Of a stretch of 64,000 nucleotides of DNA, positions 18,969 through 28,760 are shown one piece after another. Where the stretch lies: assembly GCF_009914765.1 (NCBI RefSeq), contig NZ_WYDS01000010.1, positions 1 through 64,000 of the forward strand, written 5' to 3'. Under the pieces are notes generated by a model. It made no database searches. It was given only the letters and a program-made list of their open reading frames with translations, and had not been told where the DNA came from. How positions within the stretch are numbered: position 1 is the stretch's first letter; each line of letters opens with the position of its first letter. The position numbers and the translations under genes were made by a program. This DNA comes from Halodesulfovibrio sp. MK-HDV. GTDB lineage: Bacteria; Desulfobacterota; Desulfovibrionia; Desulfovibrionales; Desulfovibrionaceae.

Positions 18969-21185
18969 ATGAACCAGACTCCATTAGATATTCTTCGGAC
19001 TACATACGGCTTTCGAGATTTTAGAGGCAAGCAGGAAGAAATCATCAATCATATGATTGATGGTGGCGATGCGCTTGTCATTATGCCTACAGGCAGCGGC
19101 AAGTCACTTTGCTATCAGTTACCTTCCATCGTTCGTAACGGTACAGGCATTATCGTTTCACCACTGATTGCTCTTATGCAGGATCAGGTGAACGAGTTAG
19201 TGCAAATGGGTGTACGGGCGGCTTTTCTAAACTCGACCCAAAGTCCGCAAGAACAGAGCATGGTGGAGCAGCAGCTACGCAACGGCGAGCTGGACATGGT
19301 ATACGTTGCTCCTGAACGTCTTGTTACTCCTGTATTCCTCGCAATGCTGGATGTAATCAAACCGGCACTGTTTACCATTGATGAAGCCCACTGTGTTTCC
19401 CAATGGGGTCACGACTTCAGACCGGAGTACACACGCCTTTCTATTCTACGTGAACGCTTCCCGCAGGTACCGCTTATCGCTCTCACGGCGACGGCTGATG
19501 ACCCTACCCGTAAAGACATTGCAGAACAGCTGCATCTTCAGAAAGCTCCTGCCTTTGCAACAGGGTTTGACCGTCCTAACATTACCTATTCTATTCAGAA
19601 CCGTGAGCGCGGACTTGATCAACTTTTCGGCTTTATCCGCACCAACTACAAAGATGAGTCCGGCATTGTATATTGCCAATCCCGTAAAAAAGTTGAAGAT
19701 ATCGCTTCCAAGCTCGTTGATGCCGGATTTAATGCTCTGCCATACCACGCGGGCATGAGTGCTATCCAGCGTAACCACAACCAGTCTAAATTCATGATGG
19801 AAGAAAACGTCATCATGGTTGCAACCATTGCTTTCGGCATGGGGGTCAACAAACCGAACGTACGTTTCGTAGTACATCTTGGACTACCTAAAAGTCTCGA
19901 AGCATACCATCAGGAGACTGGACGTGCAGGTCGTGACGGTCTTCCGGCAGACGCGCTGCTTCTATACAACCTGCAAGATATTGTACTTGCACGTCGTATG
20001 ATCTCACGCTCTGCGCCCAATCGCGCCATCATTGAGCAACACAAATTTAGTTCCCTACTCGGATTCGTTGAAACCACCGAATGCCGCCGCAACGTTATCC
20101 TTTCCTACTTCGGGGAACACCGCGAAGAAAAATGCGGAAACTGTGACACCTGTCTGTATCCGGTTGAAACGTGGGACGGCACAATCGTGGCACAAAAAGC
20201 ACTGTCCTGCGTCTACAGAACCGGTCAACGGTTTGGTGCAACACACCTCACAGATATCTTAATCGGTAACCTCACCAAACGTGTTACCGAGCACGAGCAC
20301 AACCACATTAAGACATTCGCCTGTGGTAAAGAGCTTGGGAAAGAAACATGGAAAGGTGTGTTCAGGCAGCTTGTCGCTTCCCAGATGCTTGAATCTGATC
20401 CGGAAAACGGCAGCCTGAGACTTAATGAAGCAAGCTGGCAAATTTTACGTAGTGAGAAAACAATTTCGCTACGCCGCGAATCTCTTTCCGCCACAGCTGT
20501 AAAGCACGTGGACAAAAAAGAGACAGACGCGGCTATGCAGGATGCCCTGCGTCTCCCTGATGCAAACCAACTCTTGGACTTGCTCAAAATGGAACGTACA
20601 CGGGTCTCTCGTGAACAAAACATCCCACCGTACTCTGTGCTGCCGGATAAGACTCTTATTGAGCTTGTAGCGTACCGTCCTACGCAAAAAGACGACCTCT
20701 GCAATATCCACGGTATCGGTCAAACAAAGCTTGCCATGTATGGTGACCTTATGTTGACCGTACTTATCAACTTTGAAGCAGAATACGGTAGACCGGAGGC
20801 GCTTCCACCACTGCCGCAGCGAGCTGCTGCAAAGCAGAAAAAGAAAGACGCCGGAAAAACAATTACCGACACCGTGCAAAAATCGATTGATCTGTTCAAA
20901 CAGTTTGGAGATGTCCACCAAGTTGCTGCCGAGCGTAGTCTTGTTGAAGGAACTGTCTACGGACACATTGCACGAGCAGTTGAGTTGGGCGAAATTGAAT
21001 TAGCAGCGGTCACAGCGCAACTTGCAGCCGAAGAAATTGAATCTATCCGGTCAGAGGTTGCTGCGGCTATCGGTACCGGAACTGGCATTAAAGGGGCGCA
21101 TACCGCCTTACAGGGAAAATATGACTATGGTCTGCTTCGTTGTATCGCCGTTGATCTAAAAAACGCCGGTTCTGAAGAATGGTAA
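18969..21185 (+). CDS. recQ: ATP-dependent DNA helicase RecQ with C-terminal HTH extension
   Basis: 3'-5' SF2 helicase of recombination and repair. It has Walker A PTGSGKS (40-46), DEAHC (about 138-142), motif VI QETGRAGRDG, a zinc-binding cysteine set CRRN...CGNCDTC (about 372-395), the RQC winged helix, and an HRDC-like segment (about 525-600). It runs to 738 residues, longer than E. coli RecQ. The tail holds an HTH_40-like domain (DVHQVAAERSLVEGTVYGHI). Shine-Dalgarno AGAGGGA precedes ATG 18969. Confidence 0.96.
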   Translation: MNQTPLDILRTTYGFRDFRGKQEEIINHMIDGGDALVIMPTGSGKSLCYQLPSIVRNGTGIIVSPLIALMQDQVNELVQMGVRAAFLNSTQSPQEQSMVEQQLRNGELDMVYVAPERLVTPVFLAMLDVIKPALFTIDEAHCVSQWGHDFRPEYTRLSILRERFPQVPLIALTATADDPTRKDIAEQLHLQKAPAFATGFDRPNITYSIQNRERGLDQLFGFIRTNYKDESGIVYCQSRKKVEDIASKLVDAGFNALPYHAGMSAIQRNHNQSKFMMEENVIMVATIAFGMGVNKPNVRFVVHLGLPKSLEAYHQETGRAGRDGLPADALLLYNLQDIVLARRMISRSAPNRAIIEQHKFSSLLGFVETTECRRNVILSYFGEHREEKCGNCDTCLYPVETWDGTIVAQKALSCVYRTGQRFGATHLTDILIGNLTKRVTEHEHNHIKTFACGKELGKETWKGVFRQLVASQMLESDPENGSLRLNEASWQILRSEKTISLRRESLSATAVKHVDKKETDAAMQDALRLPDANQLLDLLKMERTRVSREQNIPPYSVLPDKTLIELVAYRPTQKDDLCNIHGIGQTKLAMYGDLMLTVLINFEAEYGRPEALPPLPQRAAAKQKKKDAGKTITDTVQKSIDLFKQFGDVHQVAAERSLVEGTVYGHIARAVELGEIELAAVTAQLAAEEIESIRSEVAAAIGTGTGIKGAHTALQGKYDYGLLRCIAVDLKNAGSEEW

Positions 21186-21193
21186 ATAAAAAC

Positions 21194-21229
21194 GCCCTCA
21201 ACTACATACGTAATTGAGGGCATTTTTTT
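21194..21229. terminator. Terminator of recQ, probably bidirectional
   Basis: GCCCTCAA/TTGAGGGC stem with A/T-rich loop followed by T7. A-rich sequence on the left gives T5 on the other strand, so it can also stop the convergent MoaD-like gene. Confidence 0.85.
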
Positions 21230-21245
21230 GTCATAAACAAAGCTG

Positions 21246-21470
21246 TTAACCGCCACCAACGGCAGGGAAAAGACCAAGTCGATCTCCTTCCTTCAACACG
21301 CTTTCAAGTGATTCGTGCTTTCCGTTAATGAACATAATCTTCACATCTTCTACTGTAATACCGAGAGTATCTATAACCTGCTGGATGGTTGCACCATCAT
21401 CAACAGCCAGAGCATTTCCTTCCGGTGTAAAATCAGAAAGTGTGGCGAAGCATTTAATTTCTATCTGCAT
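21246..21470 (-). CDS. MoaD/ThiS-family sulfur carrier-like protein
   Basis: A 74-residue beta-grasp protein ending in FPAVGGG, the C-terminal Gly-Gly that is thiocarboxylated in MoaD/ThiS. Other family traits are IMFINGKH and LKEGDRLGLFP. The likely role is sulfur donation in molybdopterin or another cofactor pathway, but no partner E1 or moaE gene is next to it, so the pathway is open. ATG 21470 is supported by AAGGGA upstream; a start 12 codons earlier is rejected. Confidence 0.8.
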   Translation of the reverse strand: MQIEIKCFATLSDFTPEGNALAVDDGATIQQVIDTLGITVEDVKIMFINGKHESLESVLKEGDRLGLFPAVGGG

Positions 21471-21581
21471 ACTGTGTCCCTTTATTTGCACATCAAGTGT
21501 AAACAATAAGAAAAAAGAAAGCGGAATACAAGATAGAGGTTCCCATCAAAGCTACAGACATAATGCCTATCCCTTCAGGTA

Positions 21582-22556
21582 CTACATTCCCTCTACCAGT
21601 TCTGACCCCGTATGCATTTCGTCTGCTGGTGCCAATACTCCTCGCAACACAATACTGCCGTTCCGTTGTAACGGGGTAATGTGAAGACTTACAACCTTCT
21701 GCCCCTCAACAGTCTCAAGTACTGTCTGGGTACGCATGGTGCTTTGAGGTTTGGCGAGTGTTTCTGTTTGATATTCTAAAGCAGGCACACCAAAAGCGAA
21801 GCAACTGATGAGTAGCGACGCTATGCGATCCCGCTCTTCGGGAATTAGAAAATCTATGAAATGACTTTTTTCCGGCGTAGCAACACTGCCCAGTAACTTT
21901 CCAGCAATTTTGTTTGCAAAAAGAATGCGTCCGCATTCGTCTATGTCAAGTACCCCTGCCGGAAGAGAGTCTGAGAAAGCAACGACATCTTCGCCACCGC
22001 TTCTAAAACATTTGTAAAGCTCAAAGACCTCAACAGCATAGGCACAGTTTTTACATACTATAGAAAGTAATGCCATTTCTATAGCTGTAAGGTTTTTTGC
22101 CCCTTCAGGAAAAATCCCAACAAACATTCCCCGCACACGGGAAGATGTTTCCAGAACATGAAGCAGTACTCTGCGCTCTAAATCCGCAGCATGTACTACA
22201 ACCGGACGTCCCTCTTTAAGGGCGAAAGAAAACATGCCGCTATCAATAAATGAATTGGTAGCAGCCTCAATTTTTTCTTTCCAGTACTGCTGGTCTGAAT
22301 AGGCCAAATAAAAGTCAGAAGTGCCCTCATCAACCAGATACACAGCAGAGACAGTAAAAGGTGTAATAGTTGCCGCACGCGATGCCACCTCATGCAACAA
22401 CAGTGTGGGTTCATGCAGCGAACTGATACTCACCTGAAAATCACCAAGTGATGCAGCTAACTCCAGCGCATCCAGAGTAAATCGCGCCTGATCTTCCAGT
22501 CGCGCGACTCGATCTTCAAGATACTCGACACCGGAAGGTGCTGTTTTATTCTCCAT
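21582..22556 (-). CDS. GAF-PAS sensory protein without output domain
   Basis: A 324-residue cytoplasmic protein: a short coiled-coil start (LEDRVARLEDQARFTLD), a GAF-like domain (about 30-185) and a PAS domain (about 190-310) with LPAGVLDIDECGRILFANK. No kinase, GGDEF or HTH output follows, so it may act as a partner of the upstream HDOD gene, with which it overlaps by 11 nt. The ligand is unknown. Confidence 0.75.
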   Translation of the reverse strand: MENKTAPSGVEYLEDRVARLEDQARFTLDALELAASLGDFQVSISSLHEPTLLLHEVASRAATITPFTVSAVYLVDEGTSDFYLAYSDQQYWKEKIEAATNSFIDSGMFSFALKEGRPVVVHAADLERRVLLHVLETSSRVRGMFVGIFPEGAKNLTAIEMALLSIVCKNCAYAVEVFELYKCFRSGGEDVVAFSDSLPAGVLDIDECGRILFANKIAGKLLGSVATPEKSHFIDFLIPEERDRIASLLISCFAFGVPALEYQTETLAKPQSTMRTQTVLETVEGQKVVSLHITPLQRNGSIVLRGVLAPADEMHTGSELVEGM

Positions 22557-23778
22557 ATGCCAACCGTATAATTTCTTTAGACTTCAGATAAATAATATTC
22601 ACAAGTTCAGAAAGAGTTGCTTCCGTAATATTCAACATTTTCCACGCATCTAAATCTACAGACGGTAGAGGAACATCGTAAACGGGATCAAATGTAAGTG
22701 CCTTTGCAATCACCTCTGCGACATGCATTACAGCGTATTCTTTAGTATTCACTTCACTGAATGAAATATGGTGCTCACGCACACTTTTTTCCATAGAAGC
22801 AGGAAAACCAAGCCGTTTTAGAATATTGCCACCAAGTTCTGCATGGTTCATCCCCATATACAGTTCTTCTACTGCACACAATTCTGCTCCACTGCACAGC
22901 ACTTGATCACGTACTTTATCATATGTAGATGCAAAGCCACGGCTGTAGAATATACAACCTATGTCTCGTAGCAATCCATTAGAGAAAAAACATTCTCTTC
23001 CATATACGCCTACAGCAGCAACAATATAGCGTGCGGCAATACCTGTTGTAATGCTGCATCTACCATGATGCATTATCACTTTTGAGTTATAAGACTCTTG
23101 CACATGATGTATGTATACTAGCATAATTGCCAAATACAATACAGTCCTGTTTCCCAAAAAAGCAGTACAACTATAAATTGATTTAACTTCGCAGTTTGAT
23201 ACATGAATCAAAGCATCACATATCTTAAGCAATTTACACTTTACTTTGTTGTCTTTCTCTATTGCAGATACTACAGCCTCAGATGTTACATAGACATCAT
23301 TTAGCATATTCGTAAATGTGAAAAAGTCTTTAGGAAAGTCGTCATATCCTGAAAAAAAATCGTCTAGGCTAACATGCGATACAAGGTCATTACTGCTAAC
23401 GGTCTGTATTTCGGTCGAATAAGGTGGATACAGATATGCAAAAAAACCGTCACAATTTTTTCCGCAACTATTTGCCAGTCTAATTGAGTCTTTTAGCAAA
23501 CAAGAAACCGGAAATACTTCAGTGTCGATATCACCATACAAGGTTTGTATTCCGCCTGCTGATCTGTCAGCAAGAACGGTACATTCTTCATTGGAAAGCA
23601 TATCCGCAAAATCTTCATCAGAAAGCTCTTCTAGTGGAAGCTCTCTTACACCCCAAATTTTGAGCACACGTAAGGTCTGCTCGGTAATAACATGTCCAGA
23701 TGAAAACAGCCTTCTCCCATTGGCAATATGCACATCACCAGAGAGAGTCTGCCCTACTTCGAGGCTAGAAATCGTCAT
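22546..23778 (-). CDS. HDOD-domain signalling protein
   Basis: A 410-residue protein. Residues 1-45 (VGQTLSGDVHIANGRRLFSSGHVITEQTLRVLK) are the short beta-rich module that often precedes HD-GYP/HDOD domains. An HDOD-like helical domain (about 175-400) follows, containing GLLRDIG, NHAELGGNILKRLGFP and REHH. The metal ligands of a true HD-GYP are not convincingly present, so it is more likely a regulatory HDOD protein. It forms a two-gene operon with the GAF-PAS gene. Confidence 0.75.
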   Translation of the reverse strand: MTISSLEVGQTLSGDVHIANGRRLFSSGHVITEQTLRVLKIWGVRELPLEELSDEDFADMLSNEECTVLADRSAGGIQTLYGDIDTEVFPVSCLLKDSIRLANSCGKNCDGFFAYLYPPYSTEIQTVSSNDLVSHVSLDDFFSGYDDFPKDFFTFTNMLNDVYVTSEAVVSAIEKDNKVKCKLLKICDALIHVSNCEVKSIYSCTAFLGNRTVLYLAIMLVYIHHVQESYNSKVIMHHGRCSITTGIAARYIVAAVGVYGRECFFSNGLLRDIGCIFYSRGFASTYDKVRDQVLCSGAELCAVEELYMGMNHAELGGNILKRLGFPASMEKSVREHHISFSEVNTKEYAVMHVAEVIAKALTFDPVYDVPLPSVDLDAWKMLNITEATLSELVNIIYLKSKEIIRLAYGE

Positions 23779-23964
23779 GGTCTTTTATTATCCCCTAATA
23801 ACAACACGCAAATAACAAAGTAGTACAAAACTATTTAGATAATAAGTACCTATAGTTACCGCCAAACGCAATTGCAATTGTGTAAATAGCTGTCTTTTCC
23901 AACGTTTTTTTTTGTGCTACGACATATGGAGATTCAAAACCGATTTACTTTTTGTAGGCACTGC

Positions 23965-24429
23965 ATGAACTATCTTGATCTCATATTTATCGTAATTACT
24001 GGATTTTTCTGTGTTCGCGGATTTTTTCGCGGTCTAATTCTGGAAGCAACATCCATTGGCGGCGTTGTTGGTGGCTTTATTCTAGCCAACAATTATTACG
24101 AACAGCTTACGATCCATCTTGAATCTTTTATTGACCATCAATGGGTCGGCGTTGCAGCATATGCTCTCATCTTTGTTGGTGTGCTACTTGTTGTCGCCAT
24201 TGTTGCGGGCATACTCCGTAAAATCATCGGTGCTGCCGGTGCTGCGTGGCTTGATTACTCTTTCGGTGGTGTACTCGGTGGTGCTAAGGGTTTGCTGCTT
24301 TGCTGCATTATTCTTGCGTTCACCTTACATTTCTTCCCTAATGCACAGGTCGTACAGACCTCTATTATCGTACCCCATCTAAGCTTAGTAACAGATATGC
24401 TACGGCAGTTTATTCCCGCTACGTTATAA
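23965..24429 (+). CDS. CvpA family membrane protein
   Basis: A 154-residue inner-membrane protein with about four hydrophobic helices. It starts MNYLDLIFIVITGFFCVRGFFRGL, matching the CvpA/colicin V production family start, and has SFGGVLGGAKGLLLC. I use ATG 23965 because the hydrophobic helix begins there; 17 extra upstream codons look non-coding. A clear terminator follows. Confidence 0.85.
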   Translation: MNYLDLIFIVITGFFCVRGFFRGLILEATSIGGVVGGFILANNYYEQLTIHLESFIDHQWVGVAAYALIFVGVLLVVAIVAGILRKIIGAAGAAWLDYSFGGVLGGAKGLLLCCIILAFTLHFFPNAQVVQTSIIVPHLSLVTDMLRQFIPATL

Positions 24430-24449
24430 ACACAACTTTACGATTAACT

Positions 24450-24475
24450 GCCCTTGCCTAGACAAGGGCTTTTTT
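24450..24475 (+). terminator. Terminator of cvpA-like gene
   Basis: GCCCTTG/CAAGGGC stem with a 6-nt loop followed by T6. Confidence 0.85.
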
Positions 24476-24517
24476 GTGTGTATCTACTATTAAACCATCC
24501 CGTAACCAAAGAAAACG

Positions 24518-25327
24518 ATGAGCAAAACAATGAATAAAAGTACTACTGAATCCCTGCTTGCCCTGCGGAACGTTATTGACGAGCTCCTCGGTGAAAACGG
24601 ATGCCCTTGGGACAAAGAACAGACTCCACAAACTTTATGCGACTACCTGCTGGAAGAAACCTACGAACTGGTAGATGCCATTCGCAGCGGTAAGAATGTA
24701 GATGTACGCGAAGAAATGGGCGATGTCATGTTCCTCGTACTCTTCATCAGCAATATGTACGAAAAAGAAGGCTTCACCCTTGCAGATTCCATGCAGGAAA
24801 ACGCATCCAAAATGATTCGCCGTCACCCGCACGTGTTCGGTGAAATGGACGTACAGAACGTTGAAGAGATTTGGGCTAACTGGGAAAAGATTAAACGTGC
24901 AGAAAAGAAAGGAAGCGACGAAGACAAGCCAAAGGGCACCTTTGACAGCCTTCCTAAAGGACTTCCTTCCCTGCTCAAAGCCTACCGTTTGAACTCCAAA
25001 GCTGCTCGCGTCGGGTTTACTTGGAATGAGTACACCGACGTAGAAAAACAGTATGAGTCCGAATGGAAAGAATTTGCTGCGGCTATTGAGTCCGGCGACA
25101 CCGAAGCTATTGAAGCAGAATTCGGCGATGTGCTCTTTACGCTGGTAGAGCTTGGCAGACGTAAAGGCATTAAAGCAAACACCGCTCTTGATAGAACCAA
25201 CTTAAAATTCCTTGATCGATTCGAAAAAATGGAAGCTCTCGCCCATGAACGCGACTTAGTTTTTTCAGACCTCTCTTTTGAAGAAAAAGATGCGCTCTGG
25301 GATGATGTAAAAAAGCAGAACGATTAA
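24518..25327 (+). CDS. mazG: Nucleoside triphosphate pyrophosphohydrolase MazG
   Basis: Hydrolyses (d)NTPs to monophosphates and PPi, as a house-cleaning and alarmone-linked enzyme. The 269-residue length matches tandem MazG. The N-terminal domain has CPWDKEQT, EETYELVDAI and EEMGDVMF (ExxE...ExxD metal motif); the second repeat has EAEFGDVLF. ATG 24530 is an alternative start four codons in. The next unknown gene begins 24 nt downstream and is probably co-transcribed. Confidence 0.95.
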   Translation: MSKTMNKSTTESLLALRNVIDELLGENGCPWDKEQTPQTLCDYLLEETYELVDAIRSGKNVDVREEMGDVMFLVLFISNMYEKEGFTLADSMQENASKMIRRHPHVFGEMDVQNVEEIWANWEKIKRAEKKGSDEDKPKGTFDSLPKGLPSLLKAYRLNSKAARVGFTWNEYTDVEKQYESEWKEFAAAIESGDTEAIEAEFGDVLFTLVELGRRKGIKANTALDRTNLKFLDRFEKMEALAHERDLVFSDLSFEEKDALWDDVKKQND

Positions 25328-25351
25328 TTTCCGGGAACTAGATTGCATTCC

Positions 25352-26266
25352 ATGCAAACCACTATCGAAACGATCTACTCCATACTCAGTCACTGGCTGA
25401 TGAATGGGCAGAAATTCACAGCAGACGTCAAGGAATATGCTGAAGTAGTCCTTGGCGTCTGCACTCTTTCTGAGCTTGAACCACTTGTCGCTGAGTGCGA
25501 CAATCCAGACGTTGAGCCTTTTTTCGAATACATAATTTTTCCGGATAAAAAACTGCTTCATGCACTGGAGCCTGTTCTTACAACGCCACTTTCCAGTGAA
25601 GATGTAGCCCAACTTGTTTCTCGCCTTATAACAGGCACGCCTTGTATGGTTCTTCACGAAGCAGAGCATTCATGCACATTCCCTATACCGGAATGGATGT
25701 GGAATGACTTCATTACACGCCTACACCTTAAAGATACAACTGTTTCGTTTCTTATGGAGTCTATGCCTGACAGTGCTGAGTCGGTATCTATAGCGACACG
25801 TAGCTATCTACGCACTGCAAACATACCGGATTCACCGTTCCTGTATTCTGCGCTCTTACAATTTTTCATGGCAACCATGCCGCATGACCCACTGTTCCAC
25901 TCTATGCTCGCCACATGGGTTAGCATTCTGACTTCACTTTCCCCAAGTCTGGACCAAACGAACACATCACTTCTGGAACACCTTGAAAAGCGCAGGCGTC
26001 GTCTCTACAAAGCCATTTTCGATGCAAACGAGTTCACAATAAAACTCCAACGCTTCAATATGGAAACGCTCATGATGTCCGGTGACCTTCCGCCTGCCAT
26101 TCATGTCGATGATGCACGTATGCAGATTCGCATTATTGACCGCATAGCAATCGCCCTTTTTCAAAAAAATGTGGGAGCCATTGAAGAGTTGGAAGACAGA
26201 ACATGGGGAGACTACAACGAGTATCGTCTGCAACTCATGCCACTTCCCACTCTGAACGAAAACTAA
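25352..26266 (+). CDS. Unknown alpha-helical protein downstream of mazG
   Basis: A 304-residue protein of unrecognised family with no signal peptide or membrane helix; it is rich in Leu and acidic residues. I see no catalytic motif. The start is ATG 25352; TTG 25343 has better spacing from GGGAA and cannot be excluded. It is probably in an operon with mazG. Confidence 0.6.
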   Translation: MQTTIETIYSILSHWLMNGQKFTADVKEYAEVVLGVCTLSELEPLVAECDNPDVEPFFEYIIFPDKKLLHALEPVLTTPLSSEDVAQLVSRLITGTPCMVLHEAEHSCTFPIPEWMWNDFITRLHLKDTTVSFLMESMPDSAESVSIATRSYLRTANIPDSPFLYSALLQFFMATMPHDPLFHSMLATWVSILTSLSPSLDQTNTSLLEHLEKRRRRLYKAIFDANEFTIKLQRFNMETLMMSGDLPPAIHVDDARMQIRIIDRIAIALFQKNVGAIEELEDRTWGDYNEYRLQLMPLPTLNEN

Positions 26267-26420
26267 TCAGATAATAAGTTACCTGTAACAAAGTATAACT
26301 CAGCATTTTTCATTGGCGGTTACTCTATATTACGGCTACTATATCCCACAACTTGACTTGAAAAACGCACAGGTATCCTGTCTTTGCGTATGAACCTATA
26401 TATGGATAAAACCCCTGATT

Positions 26421-27563
26421 ATGACTGAAGAAACAAAAAAAAATATTTCGCCCTGTAAGCCCGATCACATAGGGCCTATCCTTAAATTTCCTCGTAACAA
26501 CCTGTTCCGTTACTTCACCATTCTCTTACTCGTGTTCTCCTTGTATCTGGTATACCTCATTGCTGCGCCTTTTCTACACACAATAATTTTGTCTATTGTC
26601 GTCGCAGCCTGCTGTTATCCTATCTACAAGCGCATTCTGAACTTAGTGAATGGCCGTGAAATATGGGCATCCACCATTGCTATGCTTCTTCTTATTCTTT
26701 GCATAGCGATACCAATGAGCTTCTTCATTGCCAGCCTTATTCCTCAGGCTGTTGACAGTGTACACGCAGTCACAATATGGCTCCAGCAATCACAGTCAGA
26801 CTCATTCCTTTCTGACATTCAACACAACCCGGCGCTACAGTGGTTCCACGAACAACTGCCATTCTTTGATATAAACGAAACTGCAATAAAATCGTATCTT
26901 GCAACCATTTCCAAGACAGTCGGCCAGTATCTTGTATCCTTCGGCACATCAGCTCTGGGTGATACTTTGAACTTTGTTGCAAAATTCCTTCTTATGCTGT
27001 TGATCGTCTTTTTCTTACTCAAAGACGGAAGCAGAATGATTGCAGGACTCAAATATTTATGGCCTATGCGTGAGTCTCAGGAAGATGCATTGATTAATAC
27101 ATTACGCTCCACTTCCCGCTCCGTGCTGGTTGGTGGTCTACTCGTAGCAATCATTCAGGGCATTGTTGGCGGCATCGGGCTTGCCTTTGTCGGTATTACC
27201 CCACTGTTCTGGGGAACCGTGATGAGTTTTTGCTCACTGATCCCTATTGCCGGTACTGGTATTGTCTGGATTCCGGCAAGCCTCTACTTGCTTGTCACTT
27301 CCGGCTGGCAGCCAGCATTATTTATGGTGCTTTGGGGCGCAATTCCCGTTGCAGCAATCGACAGCTTTTTACGTCCATACTTCATGCGTGAAAGCGCCGG
27401 TGTATCCGTATTTTTCATCTTCCTGTCTATCCTTGGCGGATTGAAAGCTTTCGGCATGCTCGGCATTCTGTACGGCCCGCTTATCCTGAGTTTTGTAATG
27501 GTTATGCTTAAAATTTACGGTGAAGAATATCACCACGTATTATCCGAAAATTCCCGCCATTAA
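26421..27563 (+). CDS. AI-2E family transporter (PerM/YdiK-like permease)
   Basis: A 380-residue inner-membrane protein with the AI-2E exporter layout: two N-terminal helices, a soluble middle part (about 110-165), then about five helices. It includes LLGGLLVAIIQGIVGGIG-type and LFWGTVMSFCSLIPIAGTGIVW segments and a C-terminal ILGGLKAFGMLGILYGP. The substrate is unknown, as for most of the family. It is followed after 30 nt by an unknown gene. Confidence 0.88.
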   Translation: MTEETKKNISPCKPDHIGPILKFPRNNLFRYFTILLLVFSLYLVYLIAAPFLHTIILSIVVAACCYPIYKRILNLVNGREIWASTIAMLLLILCIAIPMSFFIASLIPQAVDSVHAVTIWLQQSQSDSFLSDIQHNPALQWFHEQLPFFDINETAIKSYLATISKTVGQYLVSFGTSALGDTLNFVAKFLLMLLIVFFLLKDGSRMIAGLKYLWPMRESQEDALINTLRSTSRSVLVGGLLVAIIQGIVGGIGLAFVGITPLFWGTVMSFCSLIPIAGTGIVWIPASLYLLVTSGWQPALFMVLWGAIPVAAIDSFLRPYFMRESAGVSVFFIFLSILGGLKAFGMLGILYGPLILSFVMVMLKIYGEEYHHVLSENSRH

Positions 27564-27593
27564 CATCGGGCGAGGCTGCGCAAAGGTGCAACA

Positions 27594-28184
27594 ATGACGC
27601 AACTGAATCTTACAATTGAAAATACACCTCTGGCGCACGCCACTTGGCGATATCTTACGCAGTCACCTTCAGAGGTGACTGCTGATATTGGCGATAGCAT
27701 GATGAACTTTTTGACACAGCGCCTTGAGTTTGATGCGGAGTACATTGACGCACAGGTTAAAACCATTTTTATTAATGGCAAACCTGTGGATGATCTGGAC
27801 ACAGCTAGTGTTCCTGCTGATGCCCGTATTGCGCTTGGTGCTGTGGCACCGGGCGTTGCAGGAATGACAATGGTCCGCAACAGCCCTATTTCCGGAATGC
27901 GCAGCGGCATTACCTATCAGAACACGGAACCAGTTCAAAAAATAACTGAAGGCACAGTAACGCTCTTACTTTTCAATGCTATTATGGAAGATAAGGGATT
28001 ACAGATACTGAAAAAAGGCATCACCATTTCTGCTGGAAAGCTGGAACGTGCTGTTGAGGAAGTGCCTGAATCAATTTCCACAGCGTATCTGGATGATACA
28101 TCCATATCTGCTGCGCAATTGCTTGAGTGGATACGAAAAAACCCGCAGTTACATGTGCAACTACGGGTTAATTCAAATTCATAA
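27594..28184 (+). CDS. Unknown protein with possible beta-grasp-like region
   Basis: A 196-residue protein not recognised. AAAGGTG lies 7 nt before ATG 27594. The central KTIFINGKPVDDLDTASVP is reminiscent of ubiquitin-like sulfur-carrier folds (compare IMFINGKH in the 21.2-kb MoaD-like gene), but there is no C-terminal GG. The part from residue 85 (GVAGMTMVRNSPISGMRSGI) is Gly/Met-rich. Its 3' end doubles as a terminator for the convergent gene. Confidence 0.55.
   Translation: MTQLNLTIENTPLAHATWRYLTQSPSEVTADIGDSMMNFLTQRLEFDAEYIDAQVKTIFINGKPVDDLDTASVPADARIALGAVAPGVAGMTMVRNSPISGMRSGITYQNTEPVQKITEGTVTLLLFNAIMEDKGLQILKKGITISAGKLERAVEEVPESISTAYLDDTSISAAQLLEWIRKNPQLHVQLRVNSNS
28135..28169 (-). 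terminator. Terminator of the 28.2-28.8 kb gene, inside the convergent CDS
   Basis: On the minus strand AACCCGTAGTT/AACTGCGGGTT (one mismatch) is followed by T6. It lies within the last codons of the plus-strand gene. Confidence 0.65.
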
Positions 28185-28196
28185 TACTTCGTACTG

Positions 28197-28760
28197 TTAC
28201 TTAGAGTCGGATTCGAAACCAGGAATGGTAAGACTACCGCTTCCCTGATCTTGCCCGTTCCCTTTAGGGCAGTCCGGCTGCAGGTAACAAATGTCACATG
28301 CACCCTTGAATGGGTAAAAAGTAAGTACTGCGTAACGGCGTGAAAGTGCGGAAGCGTTGTCGTTGTATGGACAACCGATATCTTCCATAGCGTCCACAAG
28401 GCCGTCAGTCGGTCTTGGTGCCGGAGCACAACCTGCATTTTCAACGTCTGGAAGAATGGAGTGGATGCTACCCATCACAAACGCCTGCGCAAGGTTGGTA
28501 ATCATAAACGCATCAGATGGTGATTCATCCCATGCGCCGTCAGTATCTTTTTCCACTTCCTCATCAAGCCAGATGGCGAGGTACTGGATTTTTCCTACTT
28601 TAATTTTCTTTACGGTAAGGTGGTTAAGCCACTTTTCCCATAAAGCAGACATCTTATCCATCAGCTCACCGTCTACACGAGTCTCCTGACTCAACTTCAA
28701 CAATAATTCAATATCAAAATACGGTTTTGCTTCAAGATTTTCGCTTGTATATTCAGCCAT
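28197..28760 (-). CDS. Unknown protein with C-terminal cysteine cluster
   Basis: A 187-residue protein. GAGAGGATC precedes ATG 28760. The C-terminal third has cysteines in NAGCAP, IGCPYND, GACDICYLQPDCPKG, which could hold zinc or an Fe-S cluster. No family is recognised; the body is helical with no signal peptide. It is monocistronic. Confidence 0.65.
   Translation of the reverse strand: MAEYTSENLEAKPYFDIELLLKLSQETRVDGELMDKMSALWEKWLNHLTVKKIKVGKIQYLAIWLDEEVEKDTDGAWDESPSDAFMITNLAQAFVMGSIHSILPDVENAGCAPAPRPTDGLVDAMEDIGCPYNDNASALSRRYAVLTFYPFKGACDICYLQPDCPKGNGQDQGSGSLTIPGFESDSK

Noticed and set aside
23870-23890. GTGTAAATAG near 23.88 kb matching the island-end repeat
   Set aside because: Single 10-nt match without the A-run or clustering, far from the island; probably chance in A/T-rich sequence.
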